NCBI GenBank assembly: GCA_964586785.1
Contig: CAZPHS010000014.1
Span: 1 to 46,903, forward strand
Direction: 5' to 3'
From: SZUA-584 sp041656035
GTDB lineage: Bacteria > Bacillota > Clostridia > Christensenellales > SZUA-584
DNA length: 46,903 nucleotides
The notes below the pieces were generated by a model. That model was given only the letters and a program-made list of their open reading frames with translations, was not told the DNA's origin and made no database searches. A program made the position numbers and the translations under genes. Numbering within the stretch: position 1 is the stretch's first letter; every line of letters begins with the position of its first letter. This document shows positions 8,237 through 16,627 of this stretch, piece after piece.

Positions 8237-9485
8237 AAAGGTATTAACTTTTATCTGGAATTTAATCCGCACAAACTGGGTGCTTAAGATAATGGCGGTG
8301 CTTTTCGCGATTATTCTTTGGAGTTACGTTTTGGCGGAGACCAATCCGCAGAGAGAAATTATTATAAGCGATATTCCGTTAAGATACACAAACACGAGCG
8401 AGCTTATGTCAAAAGGTTTAGATATATCCGACAGCCTATCCGAAATGGTTGAGAAAGTGAACGTTCGTGTTGAAGTTAGGCAAAACGAGTTAAAGTACGT
8501 TTCGAAAGACAACGTTTTCGCCTTTGTAGACCTTTCGGCCGTCAACAAGCGGGGACAAAATCCGTTAAGGATTACGGCGCAGACGGCGTATGGACGAATA
8601 AGCAGCATTTCTCCGGCAACGGTATCGCTTTATATTGACGATTACGTAACAAAACAGGTTCCCGTCTCGCTTGTTGAATCCGGTTTTGTCGCGCAAGGTT
8701 ATTACGCGGATACACCCGTAATTTATCCCAACATAATAAACGTCTCCGGTCCTCGTATAGACGTTGAGAAAGTCGCCAGCGCCGTATGTGTTGTGGAGCT
8801 TGACGGCGTAACGGAGGGATACAGCAGAAGCGTCGACGTCGAATTACTGGACAGGGAAGGCAATGTCGTCGATAAGGCTTTGTTCACCAACACGTCTCCT
8901 TCGATTATAGTGCGGTTAGATGTTTTTCGTAAAAAAACAGTGCCAATAGATATTACCGGATCGGTATTCGGCAAGAATGATATAGCTGCCGGATATGAAA
9001 TTGCGGATATTGTCTGTACGCCAAACGAAATTGAAATAGCCGGAGAGCTGTCGGTTCTCCAGAATGTCTCTTCAATAAACCTTGTTCCGTATAATATCAG
9101 CAGCGGAGAGAATACAAGCATCGTCGTGCTTCTTGATTACCAATTGCCACAGGGCATACGCGCGCTTACCGCCGAGAAGGCAAAACTGTTTATTAATATT
9201 CGTGAAATAATGGATACAAAATTGTTTCCGAGGGTTGAAATACAAACCAAAAATTTATCCGGCGGTAAAACCGCCCGGCTTTCAGTTAAATTTGTTGACG
9301 TTACGGTACTGGCGGGTATTTCGCGAATAGCGTCTCTTAGCGCGGAAAATATAGCGCCATATGTAGACCTTAAGGGGCTGTCCGAGGGAACTTATACACT
9401 TGACGTAAGATTTGTTCTTCCGCCGGGGTTTACGGAAAATAATTTTTCATCCAGCGTATCAACGGTAACCGTAACGATAAGCTGA
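8223..9485 (+). CDS. cdaR: CdaA regulatory protein CdaR (YbbR-domain protein)
   Basis: A 420-aa protein read from the GTG at 8223, preferred over the upstream in-frame ATG at 8157 because GAGGAAAGGA lies just before it and it leaves a normal short overlap with cdaA. One N-terminal membrane helix (WVLKIMAVLFAIILWSYVLA) anchors about four YbbR-type repeats of about 80-90 residues outside the membrane; segments such as VPVSLVESGFVAQGYY and VPIDITGSVFGKNDIA are typical repeat starts. CdaR binds CdaA and modulates its activity. Confidence 0.9.
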   Translation: MKSIKKVLTFIWNLIRTNWVLKIMAVLFAIILWSYVLAETNPQREIIISDIPLRYTNTSELMSKGLDISDSLSEMVEKVNVRVEVRQNELKYVSKDNVFAFVDLSAVNKRGQNPLRITAQTAYGRISSISPATVSLYIDDYVTKQVPVSLVESGFVAQGYYADTPVIYPNIINVSGPRIDVEKVASAVCVVELDGVTEGYSRSVDVELLDREGNVVDKALFTNTSPSIIVRLDVFRKKTVPIDITGSVFGKNDIAAGYEIADIVCTPNEIEIAGELSVLQNVSSINLVPYNISSGENTSIVVLLDYQLPQGIRALTAEKAKLFINIREIMDTKLFPRVEIQTKNLSGGKTARLSVKFVDVTVLAGISRIASLSAENIAPYVDLKGLSEGTYTLDVRFVLPPGFTENNFSSSVSTVTVTIS

Positions 9486-9505
9486 AAGATTTTCCGATGT
9501 TTTTC

Positions 9506-9514
9506 TGATATAAT
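9506..9514 (+). promoter_or_regulatory. Extended -10 promoter before the P-loop ATPase gene
   Basis: The string TGATATAAT is a consensus extended -10 element (TG-N-TATAAT). It lies between cdaR and the ATPase gene and would start a transcript that includes the hairpin at 9521-9543. Confidence 0.4.
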
Positions 9515-9520
9515 ATTAAG

Positions 9521-9547
9521 GAGGGCGGTTTAAACCCGCTCTCTTTT
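9521..9547 (+). terminator. Hairpin with short T-run between cdaR and the ATPase gene
   Basis: GAGGGCGG pairs with CCGCTCTC (one G-U) around a 7-nt loop and is followed by TTTT. It may end cdaAR transcription or act as an attenuator for transcripts from the promoter just before it. Confidence 0.45.
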
Positions 9548-9581
9548 AACAAGCGTAAAAATGAACTTGGTTGGAGGATAA

Positions 9582-10253
9582 ATGAAACGAATCACAGTGC
9601 TGTTTGGCAATTACGGCAGCGGCAAAACCGAACTGTCGCTTAACATCGCCCTTTTGCTTTCCCGCGCAAAGAAAGACGTGACTCTTGTAGACCTTGACAT
9701 TGTAAACCCGTATTTTCGCTCGTCGGAGCATACCGCAATGCTTGAGAAAAACGGCGTTCGCGTTATATCGCCGGTATACGCAAATACCGCCGTTGATATA
9801 CCCGCGCTGCCTCCCGAGGTTTACGCGGCTTTCATCGAGGGATATACGGTTTTTGATTGCGGGGGAGACCCTGTAGGCGCCGCCGCTTTAGGCAGTTTAA
9901 AAACGCATTTTGACGCAATGCGCGCCGATTGCGAGGTGCTTTTCGTAGTCAACACCCGCCGTCCGTTCCAGGAAAGCGCCCGCGGCTTAAGCGATAGCCT
10001 GCGGCGTATACAAGAAAGCGCAAGGCTGTTTGCCGACGGATTTGTTTTAAACACCAATCTTGGAAAAGAAACAACGGGAGAAGAGCTGGCGCTAAGCTAT
10101 GATACGCTAAAAGAACTGGAACAAAAAGAAGGCGTATTAATAAAATATGTAAGCGGGATAAAAGAGGCGTTGACGGTATTTTTTGCGATGCGTCCCGAAT
10201 GCACCGCCGAAAGAATAGAAATTACACCTTATACCCGTCCGGAATGGCTATAA
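9582..10253 (+). CDS. MinD/ParA-like P-loop ATPase of unknown role
   Basis: A 223-aa protein with a Walker A loop GNYGSGKTE at residues 9-17, the phosphate-binding LVDLDIVNPYF typical of the SIMIBI (CobQ/MinD/ParA) class, a Walker B-like YTVFDCGGDP and the guanine/adenine-pocket-like FVVNTRRPF. It is shorter than MinD (about 260 aa) and has no C-terminal amphipathic helix that I can see. The start is supported by GGAGGA 6 nt upstream. It is followed after 24 bp by cysteine synthase in the same direction, so the two probably form an operon. A partner protein or cargo cannot be deduced. Confidence 0.7.
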   Translation: MKRITVLFGNYGSGKTELSLNIALLLSRAKKDVTLVDLDIVNPYFRSSEHTAMLEKNGVRVISPVYANTAVDIPALPPEVYAAFIEGYTVFDCGGDPVGAAALGSLKTHFDAMRADCEVLFVVNTRRPFQESARGLSDSLRRIQESARLFADGFVLNTNLGKETTGEELALSYDTLKELEQKEGVLIKYVSGIKEALTVFFAMRPECTAERIEITPYTRPEWL

Positions 10254-10277
10254 AAAATTAGCAGGAAGAGGAGCTTT

Positions 10278-11177
10278 ATGAACATTAACGCAAACATACT
10301 TGACACGATAGGCAACACTCCGCTTGTTCGGATAAGAAAGCTGTCCTCAAAAAACGGTGTTGAAATTTACGCCAAAGTTGAGGGCACCAACCCCACCGGC
10401 AGCATAAAAGACCGTATCGCTCTTAAAATGGTGCAGCAGGCCGAAGAAGAAGGAACGTTAGTCAAAGGAAAAACAATTATTGAGCCTACTTCCGGCAATA
10501 CCGGAATAGCGCTTGCAATGATAGGCGCCGTTAAGGGCTATGAGGTGGAAATTGTTATGAGCGGCGCCGTGTCGGTGGAACGCCAGAAAATGATATCCGC
10601 GTTCGGAGCGCATGTAATTCTAACGGCGGAGGAGGAGGGAACCGACGGGGCAATACGCAGGGCGCGTGATATAGTCGCCAAAAATCCGGATAAATATTTT
10701 ATGCCCGACCAATTTACCAACCGTTATAACAAGATTGCCCACTACTCGACCACAGCGGAGGAAATGATACGCGACACTGACGGGCGTATCACGCATTTTG
10801 TATCCTCGCTCGGGACATCCGGAACATTGATGGGTACGGCGAGACGCCTTAAAGAGTTAAACCCAAAAATACAGATAGTTGAGGCGCAGCCGGTGCGCGG
10901 CCATTATATACAAGGATTAAAAAACATGAGCGAGGCAATTGTGCCGGAGATTTACGACCCCTCGCGCATCGATATCTCAATTGAAATTGATTCGGAAGAA
11001 TCTTTTAATATGGTGCGCCGTATAGTACGCGAGGAGGGCATATTCTGCGGCATGTCGTCCGGCGCGGCCATGATTGCCGCGCTGGAGGTTGAAAAGCGCA
11101 TAGACAGCGGCGTGATTGTCTGCATCTTTCCGGACAGGGGAGAAAAGTATTTAAGCACTCCGTTGTTTAAAATATAA
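10278..11177 (+). CDS. cysM: Cysteine synthase (CysM-like, PLP-dependent)
   Basis: This 299-aa enzyme makes cysteine from O-acetylserine (or a related activated serine) and a sulfur donor. The PLP lysine is K44 in PTGSIKDR; the phosphate loop is PTSGNTGIALAM. The segments ITHFVSSLGTSGT, EEGIFCGMSSGAA and DRGEKYLST resemble CysM more than CysK, though the two cannot be separated surely by eye. It starts at an ATG behind AGGAAGAGGAG. It ends 13 bp from the convergent hisC. Confidence 0.9.
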   Translation: MNINANILDTIGNTPLVRIRKLSSKNGVEIYAKVEGTNPTGSIKDRIALKMVQQAEEEGTLVKGKTIIEPTSGNTGIALAMIGAVKGYEVEIVMSGAVSVERQKMISAFGAHVILTAEEEGTDGAIRRARDIVAKNPDKYFMPDQFTNRYNKIAHYSTTAEEMIRDTDGRITHFVSSLGTSGTLMGTARRLKELNPKIQIVEAQPVRGHYIQGLKNMSEAIVPEIYDPSRIDISIEIDSEESFNMVRRIVREEGIFCGMSSGAAMIAALEVEKRIDSGVIVCIFPDRGEKYLSTPLFKI

Positions 11178-11190
11178 GACTTCGGGGCTT

Positions 11191-12243
11191 TTATTGTTTT
11201 TCGCAACATTCGCGCAGTATTTTTATTACCGTATCCATTTGCCCGTCCGTGCCTATGCTTATGCGAAGAAAATTATCTATCCGCGGCTTATTAAAGTACC
11301 GGACATAAATTTTGTTTTTCTCCAGGTATGCCTTTATTTCTATTGCGCTTAATTTGGCGTGAGAGACAAATAAAAAGTTGGCCTTTGAAGGCAGCACTTT
11401 AAACCCAAGCCCGGATAATCTCTCGGCCGTGCGCTCACGCGCGGCTATAATTTTTAAAGCCGTGTTCTTGCAATAACCGGTATCATAAAGCGCAGCCGCG
11501 GCGGTAACCTGCGCTATAGCGTCAAGAGGGTACGAATTAAAGCTGTCTTTAACTCGCTCTAATCCGTCAATCAAATGCGGCTGCCCAAGCGCATACGCTA
11601 CGCGAAGCCCGGCTAATCCGTGCGATTTTGAAAGAGTCGTCACGACAAGAAGGTTAGGATATTTTTCTATAAGCGGCGCCGCGCTTTGCGCGCCGAAAAC
11701 AGCATATGCCTCATCTATAATTACCACATTATCTCTGTTGCGCTTTAAAACGGTTTCTATCTGATTAAGCTTAAGGGCTATCCCCGTAGGCGCGTTAGGG
11801 TTTGCTATAACGATTCCGCCGCCGAGCATCAAATCAACCGGTATGTTAAACTGCTCGTCGAGCGGCACGGTTTTATAATTAATGCCGTAAAAATCTGCCC
11901 ATACCGGGTAAAAGCTGTATGTAATATCAGGAAATACGACAGCGTCTTCAAAAAAGGCGTAAAACGCAAACGATAAAACCTCGTCGGAGCCATTACCGCA
12001 AAAAACATGGCTGTTTGGCACGTCATTTATTTTGGCAGCCGCGCTTTTAAGCTCCCCTCCGTCCGTGCGCGGGTAAAGCCTTAATTTCGCGGCGTTAAAC
12101 CGGCTTAAAGCCTTTGCCGCTTCCGGCGAGGGCGGATATGGGTTTTCGTTGGTGTTAAGCTTTATTATGCCGCCGCCTGCCGGCTGCGCTCCCGCGGTGT
12201 ACGGTTTTAATTCGGCGGCTTTACCGCTAAGAAAGTTATTCAC
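11191..12243 (-). CDS. hisC: Histidinol-phosphate aminotransferase
   Basis: A 350-aa class-I/II PLP aminotransferase: substrate-side TNENPYPPSPEA near residue 31, NPNAPTG, the aspartate in IIDEAYAVFG and the Schiff-base lysine in TLSKSHGLAGLRVAY. HisC converts imidazole acetol phosphate to histidinol phosphate and may also serve aromatic amino acids. It starts at GTG (12243) behind CGGAGG. No other histidine gene is present, so it is either part of a scattered pathway or used for another substrate. Confidence 0.88.
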   Translation of the reverse strand: MNNFLSGKAAELKPYTAGAQPAGGGIIKLNTNENPYPPSPEAAKALSRFNAAKLRLYPRTDGGELKSAAAKINDVPNSHVFCGNGSDEVLSFAFYAFFEDAVVFPDITYSFYPVWADFYGINYKTVPLDEQFNIPVDLMLGGGIVIANPNAPTGIALKLNQIETVLKRNRDNVVIIDEAYAVFGAQSAAPLIEKYPNLLVVTTLSKSHGLAGLRVAYALGQPHLIDGLERVKDSFNSYPLDAIAQVTAAAALYDTGYCKNTALKIIAARERTAERLSGLGFKVLPSKANFLFVSHAKLSAIEIKAYLEKNKIYVRYFNKPRIDNFLRISIGTDGQMDTVIKILRECCEKQ

Positions 12244-12312
12244 AAACAGCCTCCGTTTTCTATTATCTTATCATAAACATAAATAAATATTAACATCTTT
12301 TTAGCAGGTTTG

Positions 12313-12321
12313 TGGTAGAAT
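12313..12321 (+). promoter_or_regulatory. Extended -10 element placing the transcript start at the tag ATG
   Basis: TGGTAGAAT (TG-N-TAGAAT) ends only 7 nt before the ATG at 12329 and no Shine-Dalgarno sequence lies between, implying a leaderless mRNA. No good -35 box is visible. Confidence 0.45.
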
Positions 12322-12328
12322 ACATAGT

Positions 12329-12844
12329 ATGAAAAATTGCGAGCAATGTAAACGTTGCGTTTGGGCAAACGGAAACGATATGCTTATGCAGGCGTATCAT
12401 GATAACGAATACGGAAGAAAAATGAATAATGACGCGGAGCTTTTTGAAAAGCTTTGCCTTGAATGTTTCCAGGCGGGATTATCTTGGCGTACGATACTAT
12501 ACAAGCGCGACGCGTTGCGCGAAGCGTTTTTAGGATTTGAACCGGCCCTTATCGCCCGAATGGACGCGGGGGATGTTGACGCGCTTATGAAAAACAGCGG
12601 AATTATACGCAACAAAAAAAAGATAGAAGCCGTTATACATAACGCGCGCCTGCATAAAGCACAGTTTCCGGACGACGGTGATTTTGTTCGGTATGTGTAC
12701 GGTTTTAGCGAAGGCGCGGCGCTTTGCGCAGACCTTAAAAAGCGCGGTTACCGTTTCATCGGTCAAACGATGTGTGTTTCGTTCTTATTGAGTGTAGGCG
12801 CGGTTAAAGCTCACGAGTCTCAATGTTTTTTGCATATTAAATAA
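12329..12844 (+). CDS. tag: DNA-3-methyladenine glycosylase I
   Basis: A 171-aa repair glycosylase that excises 3-methyladenine. It matches TAG throughout: CVWANGND and the zinc ligand region AYHDNEYG, LCLECFQAGLSWRTIL, NSGIIRNKKKI, RGYRFIGQTMCVSFL, and the terminal zinc pair in AHESQC (His-x3-Cys). It is slightly shorter than E. coli Tag (187 aa). The extra N-terminal Cys-rich piece (CEQCKRC) is unusual and might be a second metal site. It overlaps the convergent D-lyxose isomerase gene by 8 bp. It probably has a leaderless message. Confidence 0.93.
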   Translation: MKNCEQCKRCVWANGNDMLMQAYHDNEYGRKMNNDAELFEKLCLECFQAGLSWRTILYKRDALREAFLGFEPALIARMDAGDVDALMKNSGIIRNKKKIEAVIHNARLHKAQFPDDGDFVRYVYGFSEGAALCADLKKRGYRFIGQTMCVSFLLSVGAVKAHESQCFLHIK

Positions 12845-13532
12845 TTTGGCTTATCCATTTATCGTATTCGTTGCACAGCGGCATAAGCGGCGGGGCGTCT
12901 TCGTCAATTGCGCCAAACCGCGGCAGCTTGTCATAAAAGAAATTGTCTGTCCTGTCATCGTTTACCGACGATACTTCCCCGCATATCAAATCGCCCTCTC
13001 CTTTAGCGGCTGAAAAGCAATGATACATAAAGGGCTTAAGCGTTATGCTGTTGCCGGGGGTTATATAAACTGTTTCCCCGGGTTTTACCGTATTTTTTAT
13101 TCCGTCGCAATAAACCTCTACGGGAGAGTTATAATCTATACCGTAGTCGTTTAAAGAATTATAAAGCTTTACCGCAATAACGCCGCCGGCCCTGTTTATT
13201 ATGTCTTCAGTCTTATTAAAGTGAAAGTGCGTCGGGAGCCCCTGTCCATCCTTTAGCATAATAAGCTTTTCCGCATAAGGCACGCCGGCCGATGAATCGT
13301 TGGGGTCCCCGTTTCTTATGGTAAACAGCACTCCTCCGATTTTTTCAAAATCGTTAAGTCCGTAGTCCGTTATGTCCCAGCCTAACATCACTTTGCGGAT
13401 TGTATCTGTTAAATCGTTGTTTTTTCTCCATTCATCCGCCGTCCAGTAAGCGTACAGCGGAAGGCTGACACCGTACTTTTTTATAAGCTCCATCGCCCAT
13501 ATAAGCGCGCTGTTTATCTGACTTCTTTTCAT
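12837..13532 (-). CDS. D-lyxose isomerase family protein
   Basis: A 231-aa cupin-fold sugar isomerase of the D-lyxose ketol-isomerase type, which interconverts D-lyxose and D-xylulose (and related sugars). The metal site is visible as THFHFNKTED (two His plus Glu) and the later His of FMYHCFSA. DLTDTIRKVMLGWDITDYG is a further conserved block. The ATG is at 13532; the preceding reverse-strand sequence AGAAAAAGTTGT has only a weak ribosome site. No sugar transporter or kinase accompanies it. Confidence 0.87.
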   Translation of the reverse strand: MKRSQINSALIWAMELIKKYGVSLPLYAYWTADEWRKNNDLTDTIRKVMLGWDITDYGLNDFEKIGGVLFTIRNGDPNDSSAGVPYAEKLIMLKDGQGLPTHFHFNKTEDIINRAGGVIAVKLYNSLNDYGIDYNSPVEVYCDGIKNTVKPGETVYITPGNSITLKPFMYHCFSAAKGEGDLICGEVSSVNDDRTDNFFYDKLPRFGAIDEDAPPLMPLCNEYDKWISQII

Positions 13533-13728
13533 ACAACTTTTTCTGCTTTCTATATTAATATATATTGTTTTCGATAAACTTTGTGGATTTCCTGCCGATT
13601 GTTATAAAGGCGCATAATATTCTCCGCCGTTTTTTTTGCTAAAGTGAAAAACCATTTGAGGCATATCACGCCTATGCAAAACATATCATTACTGTTATAA
13701 TATCAGAACAATAAGCGGGAGAGAAAAT

Positions 13729-14514
13729 ATGAGTATTTTAGAAGCGATAGTGCTTGGCGTTGTCCAAGGCTTAACAGAATTTCTGCCGGTATCAAGCAGC
13801 GGACATCTTGTACTGCTGCACAATATATTCGGCGTAACGCAGCCGCAGCTGTTCTTTGACACCATGCTTCATATTGGAACGCTGGCAGCAGTCGTTATAG
13901 TCATGCGCGAGCAGATAATAGCGCTGTTTAAACCGCCTTTTTATAAAATGGGTTATTTAATAGCGGCTACCATACCCGCCGTAATCTACGCGCTTTTATT
14001 CGATGATTTCGCGGAGAGCGCTTTTACCGGCTATCTTCTCGGCTTCTCATTTTTGTTTACCGCATTGCTGCTTTTCGCGGCGGAGATAGTATCCGTAAAA
14101 ATTAATAAGCGCCGTGAAATAAAAACAGGCGTTGCGGCAGGAATGGGGCTTATGCAAGTTGCCGCCACGCTGCCCGGTATATCGCGCTCCGGCTCGACAA
14201 TATCAGTAGGCCTTATGTGCGGTATAGACCGTAAACAGGCGGCAGCTTTTTCGTTTCTTATGTCGATACCCGCAATTGTAGGCGCGGCGCTGTTTCAAGG
14301 TATTAAACTTGTTAAAGAGCCAATAATAGAATTTCAGTGGCTGCCTACCGTTATAGGCGCGGTATGCGCCGCGGTCTCGGGCTATTTTGCAATAAAGTTT
14401 ATGCTGGCGCTGATTACGCGAAAGCGGCTGTACGGCTTTGCAATTTATGTGGCCGCTCTTGGTATTTTTGTGCTGCTTGACAGATATGTTTTTGGGGTTA
14501 TCGCTTGGGCATAA
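13729..14514 (+). CDS. uppP: Undecaprenyl-diphosphatase
   Basis: This 261-aa integral membrane phosphatase recycles undecaprenyl diphosphate for cell-wall synthesis and confers basal bacitracin resistance. The two signature regions are present: GVVQGLTEFLPVSSSGHLVL (about residues 9-28) and LPGISRSGSTIS. About eight hydrophobic segments fit the family. A TATAAT at 13696-13701 and GGGAGAG before the ATG support expression. PepV follows 22 bp downstream. Confidence 0.96.
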   Translation: MSILEAIVLGVVQGLTEFLPVSSSGHLVLLHNIFGVTQPQLFFDTMLHIGTLAAVVIVMREQIIALFKPPFYKMGYLIAATIPAVIYALLFDDFAESAFTGYLLGFSFLFTALLLFAAEIVSVKINKRREIKTGVAAGMGLMQVAATLPGISRSGSTISVGLMCGIDRKQAAAFSFLMSIPAIVGAALFQGIKLVKEPIIEFQWLPTVIGAVCAAVSGYFAIKFMLALITRKRLYGFAIYVAALGIFVLLDRYVFGVIAWA

Positions 14515-14536
14515 TGTAGCTTAAGGAGGCTCATTA

Positions 14537-15901
14537 ATGGTTATATTCAGCTTTGAGCCGTACAGGCACGAGATGACGCGGCTTTTAAAAAACTTTTTAA
14601 AAATAAAAAGCGTTAAAAGCGCCGCGTTGCCTAATATGCCTTATGGCAAGGGAATTTTTGACGCGTTGATGTTTATACAGAACACCGCGGAGAAAATGGA
14701 CATAGAATGTGTTAATCTGTTCGGTCATATGGCTTATGTCGATTATGGGGACGGCCAGGAGATGCTTGGAATTTTAACTCATATTGATGTTGTGCCCGAG
14801 GGCGACGGCTGGACGATGGGCGCGTTTGAAGGAATCGAAAAAGACGGGAAAATATACGGCCGGGGGGCAATTGACAATAAAGGACCGGCGGTGGCGGCTT
14901 TGTACGCTTTAAAAGCGCTGAATGACAATTGCGTGCAGCTTAATAAGAAGGTGCGGCTTATTTTCGGCGCGGACGAGGAATCCGGCTGGGGCGACATTGA
15001 GTTTTATAAAAAGCATGAGCCGATGCCGGACATTGCATTTTCACCCGACGGCGAATTCCCTGTTGTAAACGCCGAAAAGGGGCTTGTTCATATGGAGCTT
15101 TCGCTTAATATGGATAAAGGCTCATTCATAAAAAGTTTTGACGCGGGCACGCGCGTTAATGTTGTGCCGAATAAAGCCGCGTGTGTGTTGGCCGTACCCC
15201 GCGATATAATACGAAGCAGCCTTGATAATTACAGCTGCCCTATCGGCGGGCGGCTTGAAAGCCGCGATTTGGGCGGCGGGCTTGCGGAAATAACGTCAAC
15301 CGGAAAAAGCGCGCATGGTTCGCTTCCGCACACCGGAATTAATGCCGCCGCTTCGCTGCTCGAATATGTAGGCACGCTTTCTCATTACGGGTATGCCGAC
15401 GCGGGCATTAATATTTTATCCGAGAAAATTGGAACCTTTTATTACGGAGAGCCTATTGAGCTAAATATTTCCGATGAATCGGGCAGGCTTACGTTTAATC
15501 TTGGCGTTTTAACTATAAAAGACGGTGTTTTGAAAGCGCATTTGGATATCAGGTATCCTATATCTTACGATAAAAAACTAATAGATGAAAAATTGGAAAA
15601 GCATTTCCCATCGTTTAAAATACGGTGCGGACACGAGTTAAAACCCCATTTTGTTCCGGAGGACAGCCCGCTTGTTGCGGCGTTAAAACAGGCGTATACC
15701 GAGGTTACCGGAGAACCCGCGTATTGCAAGGCCGTGGGCGGGGCAACCTACGCGCGCGCTTTTGAGAACGCAGTTACATTCGGTCCGCTTTTCCCGGGGA
15801 AACCTAGAGTTGAGCATGGGCCGGACGAATATATAGAAATAGATACGCTTATGAAAAATGCCCGGATAATCGCCAATGCTATAATAAAGATTTGCGGGTA
15901 G
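14537..15901 (+). CDS. pepV: M20-family dipeptidase (PepV type)
   Basis: A 454-aa zinc dipeptidase or Xaa-His-type peptidase. Metal and catalytic motifs are in order: ILTHIDVVPEGDGW (His and Asp), GRGAIDNKGPA (bridging Asp), GADEESGWGD (catalytic Glu then metal Glu), SPDGEFPVVNAEKG and the last metal His in PRVEHGPDE. GSLPHTGINAA belongs to the lid domain. AGGAGG precedes the ATG. Probably transcribed with uppP. Confidence 0.94.
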   Translation: MVIFSFEPYRHEMTRLLKNFLKIKSVKSAALPNMPYGKGIFDALMFIQNTAEKMDIECVNLFGHMAYVDYGDGQEMLGILTHIDVVPEGDGWTMGAFEGIEKDGKIYGRGAIDNKGPAVAALYALKALNDNCVQLNKKVRLIFGADEESGWGDIEFYKKHEPMPDIAFSPDGEFPVVNAEKGLVHMELSLNMDKGSFIKSFDAGTRVNVVPNKAACVLAVPRDIIRSSLDNYSCPIGGRLESRDLGGGLAEITSTGKSAHGSLPHTGINAAASLLEYVGTLSHYGYADAGINILSEKIGTFYYGEPIELNISDESGRLTFNLGVLTIKDGVLKAHLDIRYPISYDKKLIDEKLEKHFPSFKIRCGHELKPHFVPEDSPLVAALKQAYTEVTGEPAYCKAVGGATYARAFENAVTFGPLFPGKPRVEHGPDEYIEIDTLMKNARIIANAIIKICG

Positions 15902-15907
15902 AGTGCT

Positions 15908-16165
15908 TTGAGAGTATGGGGAAAAATAAAAAACGAAGACGTTATTTGTTCTGAAACAACTATAGATGCAATTAGTTTTCAAGCCGCGGTTGATTGCATA
16001 TGTTCATTTTTCGATTTATCAAAACCTTTAATTTGCGCAAAACATTTTTCCGAAATAGAAGCGTTTTCAAGAACCGTATTCTTTCCGGACGATTTTGTTG
16101 AAAAAGTTTCGTTTGACGTTTTGGAAGTAGAAATAATTGGCGATGTAAATAAGCCCGAAATTTAA
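15908..16165 (+). CDS. Small conserved clostridial protein of unknown function
   Basis: An 85-aa soluble protein starting at TTG (15908), 6 nt after pepV, with only a weak upstream ribosome site; translation may be coupled to pepV. The start RVWGKI and the end FVEKVSFDVLEVEII resemble a short protein widely seen in clostridial genomes without known function. Acidic, with four cysteines in the middle, not arranged as an obvious metal knuckle. Confidence 0.65.
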   Translation: MRVWGKIKNEDVICSETTIDAISFQAAVDCICSFFDLSKPLICAKHFSEIEAFSRTVFFPDDFVEKVSFDVLEVEIIGDVNKPEI

Positions 16166-16214
16166 TAACTGCTTTGTATTTTGCGGATAATAGAATTGAA
16201 AGGAGTTGATTGAC

Positions 16215-16412
16215 TTGAATATCGTTGCAATGATATTGGTGATAATCGGCGCAATCAACTGGGGGCTTATAGGGTTTTTCCAGTTTGACCTTGTTGCCGT
16301 AATATTTGGCGGGCAGTCTGCCGTCATATCCAGAGTCGTCTACGCATTGGTTGGCCTCGCGGGCCTTTGGTGCATAATGCTGTTACCGCGGGTTAAGCAC
16401 AGGGAAAAATAA
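16215..16412 (+). CDS. DUF378 small membrane protein
   Basis: A 65-aa protein with two membrane helices and the family hallmark IGAINWGLIGFFQFDLVA. The start is taken as TTG at 16215 because AAAGGAG (16199-16205) sits 9 nt before it; the earlier in-frame TTG at 16206 touches the ribosome site. Function unknown. It ends before a terminator. Confidence 0.85.
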   Translation: MNIVAMILVIIGAINWGLIGFFQFDLVAVIFGGQSAVISRVVYALVGLAGLWCIMLLPRVKHREK

Positions 16413-16423
16413 ATGGAAGTATA

Positions 16424-16449
16424 AAAAGTGGCGTTCCGGTCGCTTTTTT
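16424..16449 (+). terminator. Rho-independent terminator after the DUF378 gene
   Basis: AAAAGTGGC pairs with GGTCGCTTTT (two G-U pairs) around a short loop, followed by further Ts. Confidence 0.7.
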
Positions 16450-16467
16450 GGCGATAAGGACGGCAAT

Positions 16468-16495
16468 TTTAAACGCCGCGTCAGCGGCGTTTAAA
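16468..16495. repeat. 28-bp perfect inverted repeat with GTCA tetraloop
   Basis: Arms TTTAAACGCCGC and GCGGCGTTTAAA (12 bp, perfect) surround GTCA. It lies between the DUF378 gene and the small reverse-strand ORF, so it is well placed as a bidirectional terminator, or as the end of the accessory island. Confidence 0.7.
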
Positions 16496-16552
16496 GTCTT
16501 GTATAATAATCGAATAAAAATATCACGAAGGCGCCTTTATGACGCGTCGCGG

Positions 16553-16627
16553 TCATAAACCTGTTCCGACGATTATATAAAGACCCATAAGCAAGAGCAT
16601 AAACCCTGCCGCAACCAGTTTTTTCAT
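16553..16627 (-). CDS. Candidate 24-aa single-span membrane peptide
   Basis: A 25-codon reverse-strand ORF starting ATG AAA AAA CTG. It encodes MKKLVAAGF, then MLLLMGLYIIV and ends GTGL. The composition (two lysines, one helix of about 18 hydrophobic residues) is that of bacterial small membrane proteins. GGAAGGAAAGG lies upstream, with a purine-rich stretch about 8-12 nt before the ATG. It is too short for normal gene callers. It sits alone between the palindrome at 16468 and the tRNA remnant. Confidence 0.45.
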   Translation of the reverse strand: MKKLVAAGFMLLLMGLYIIVGTGL

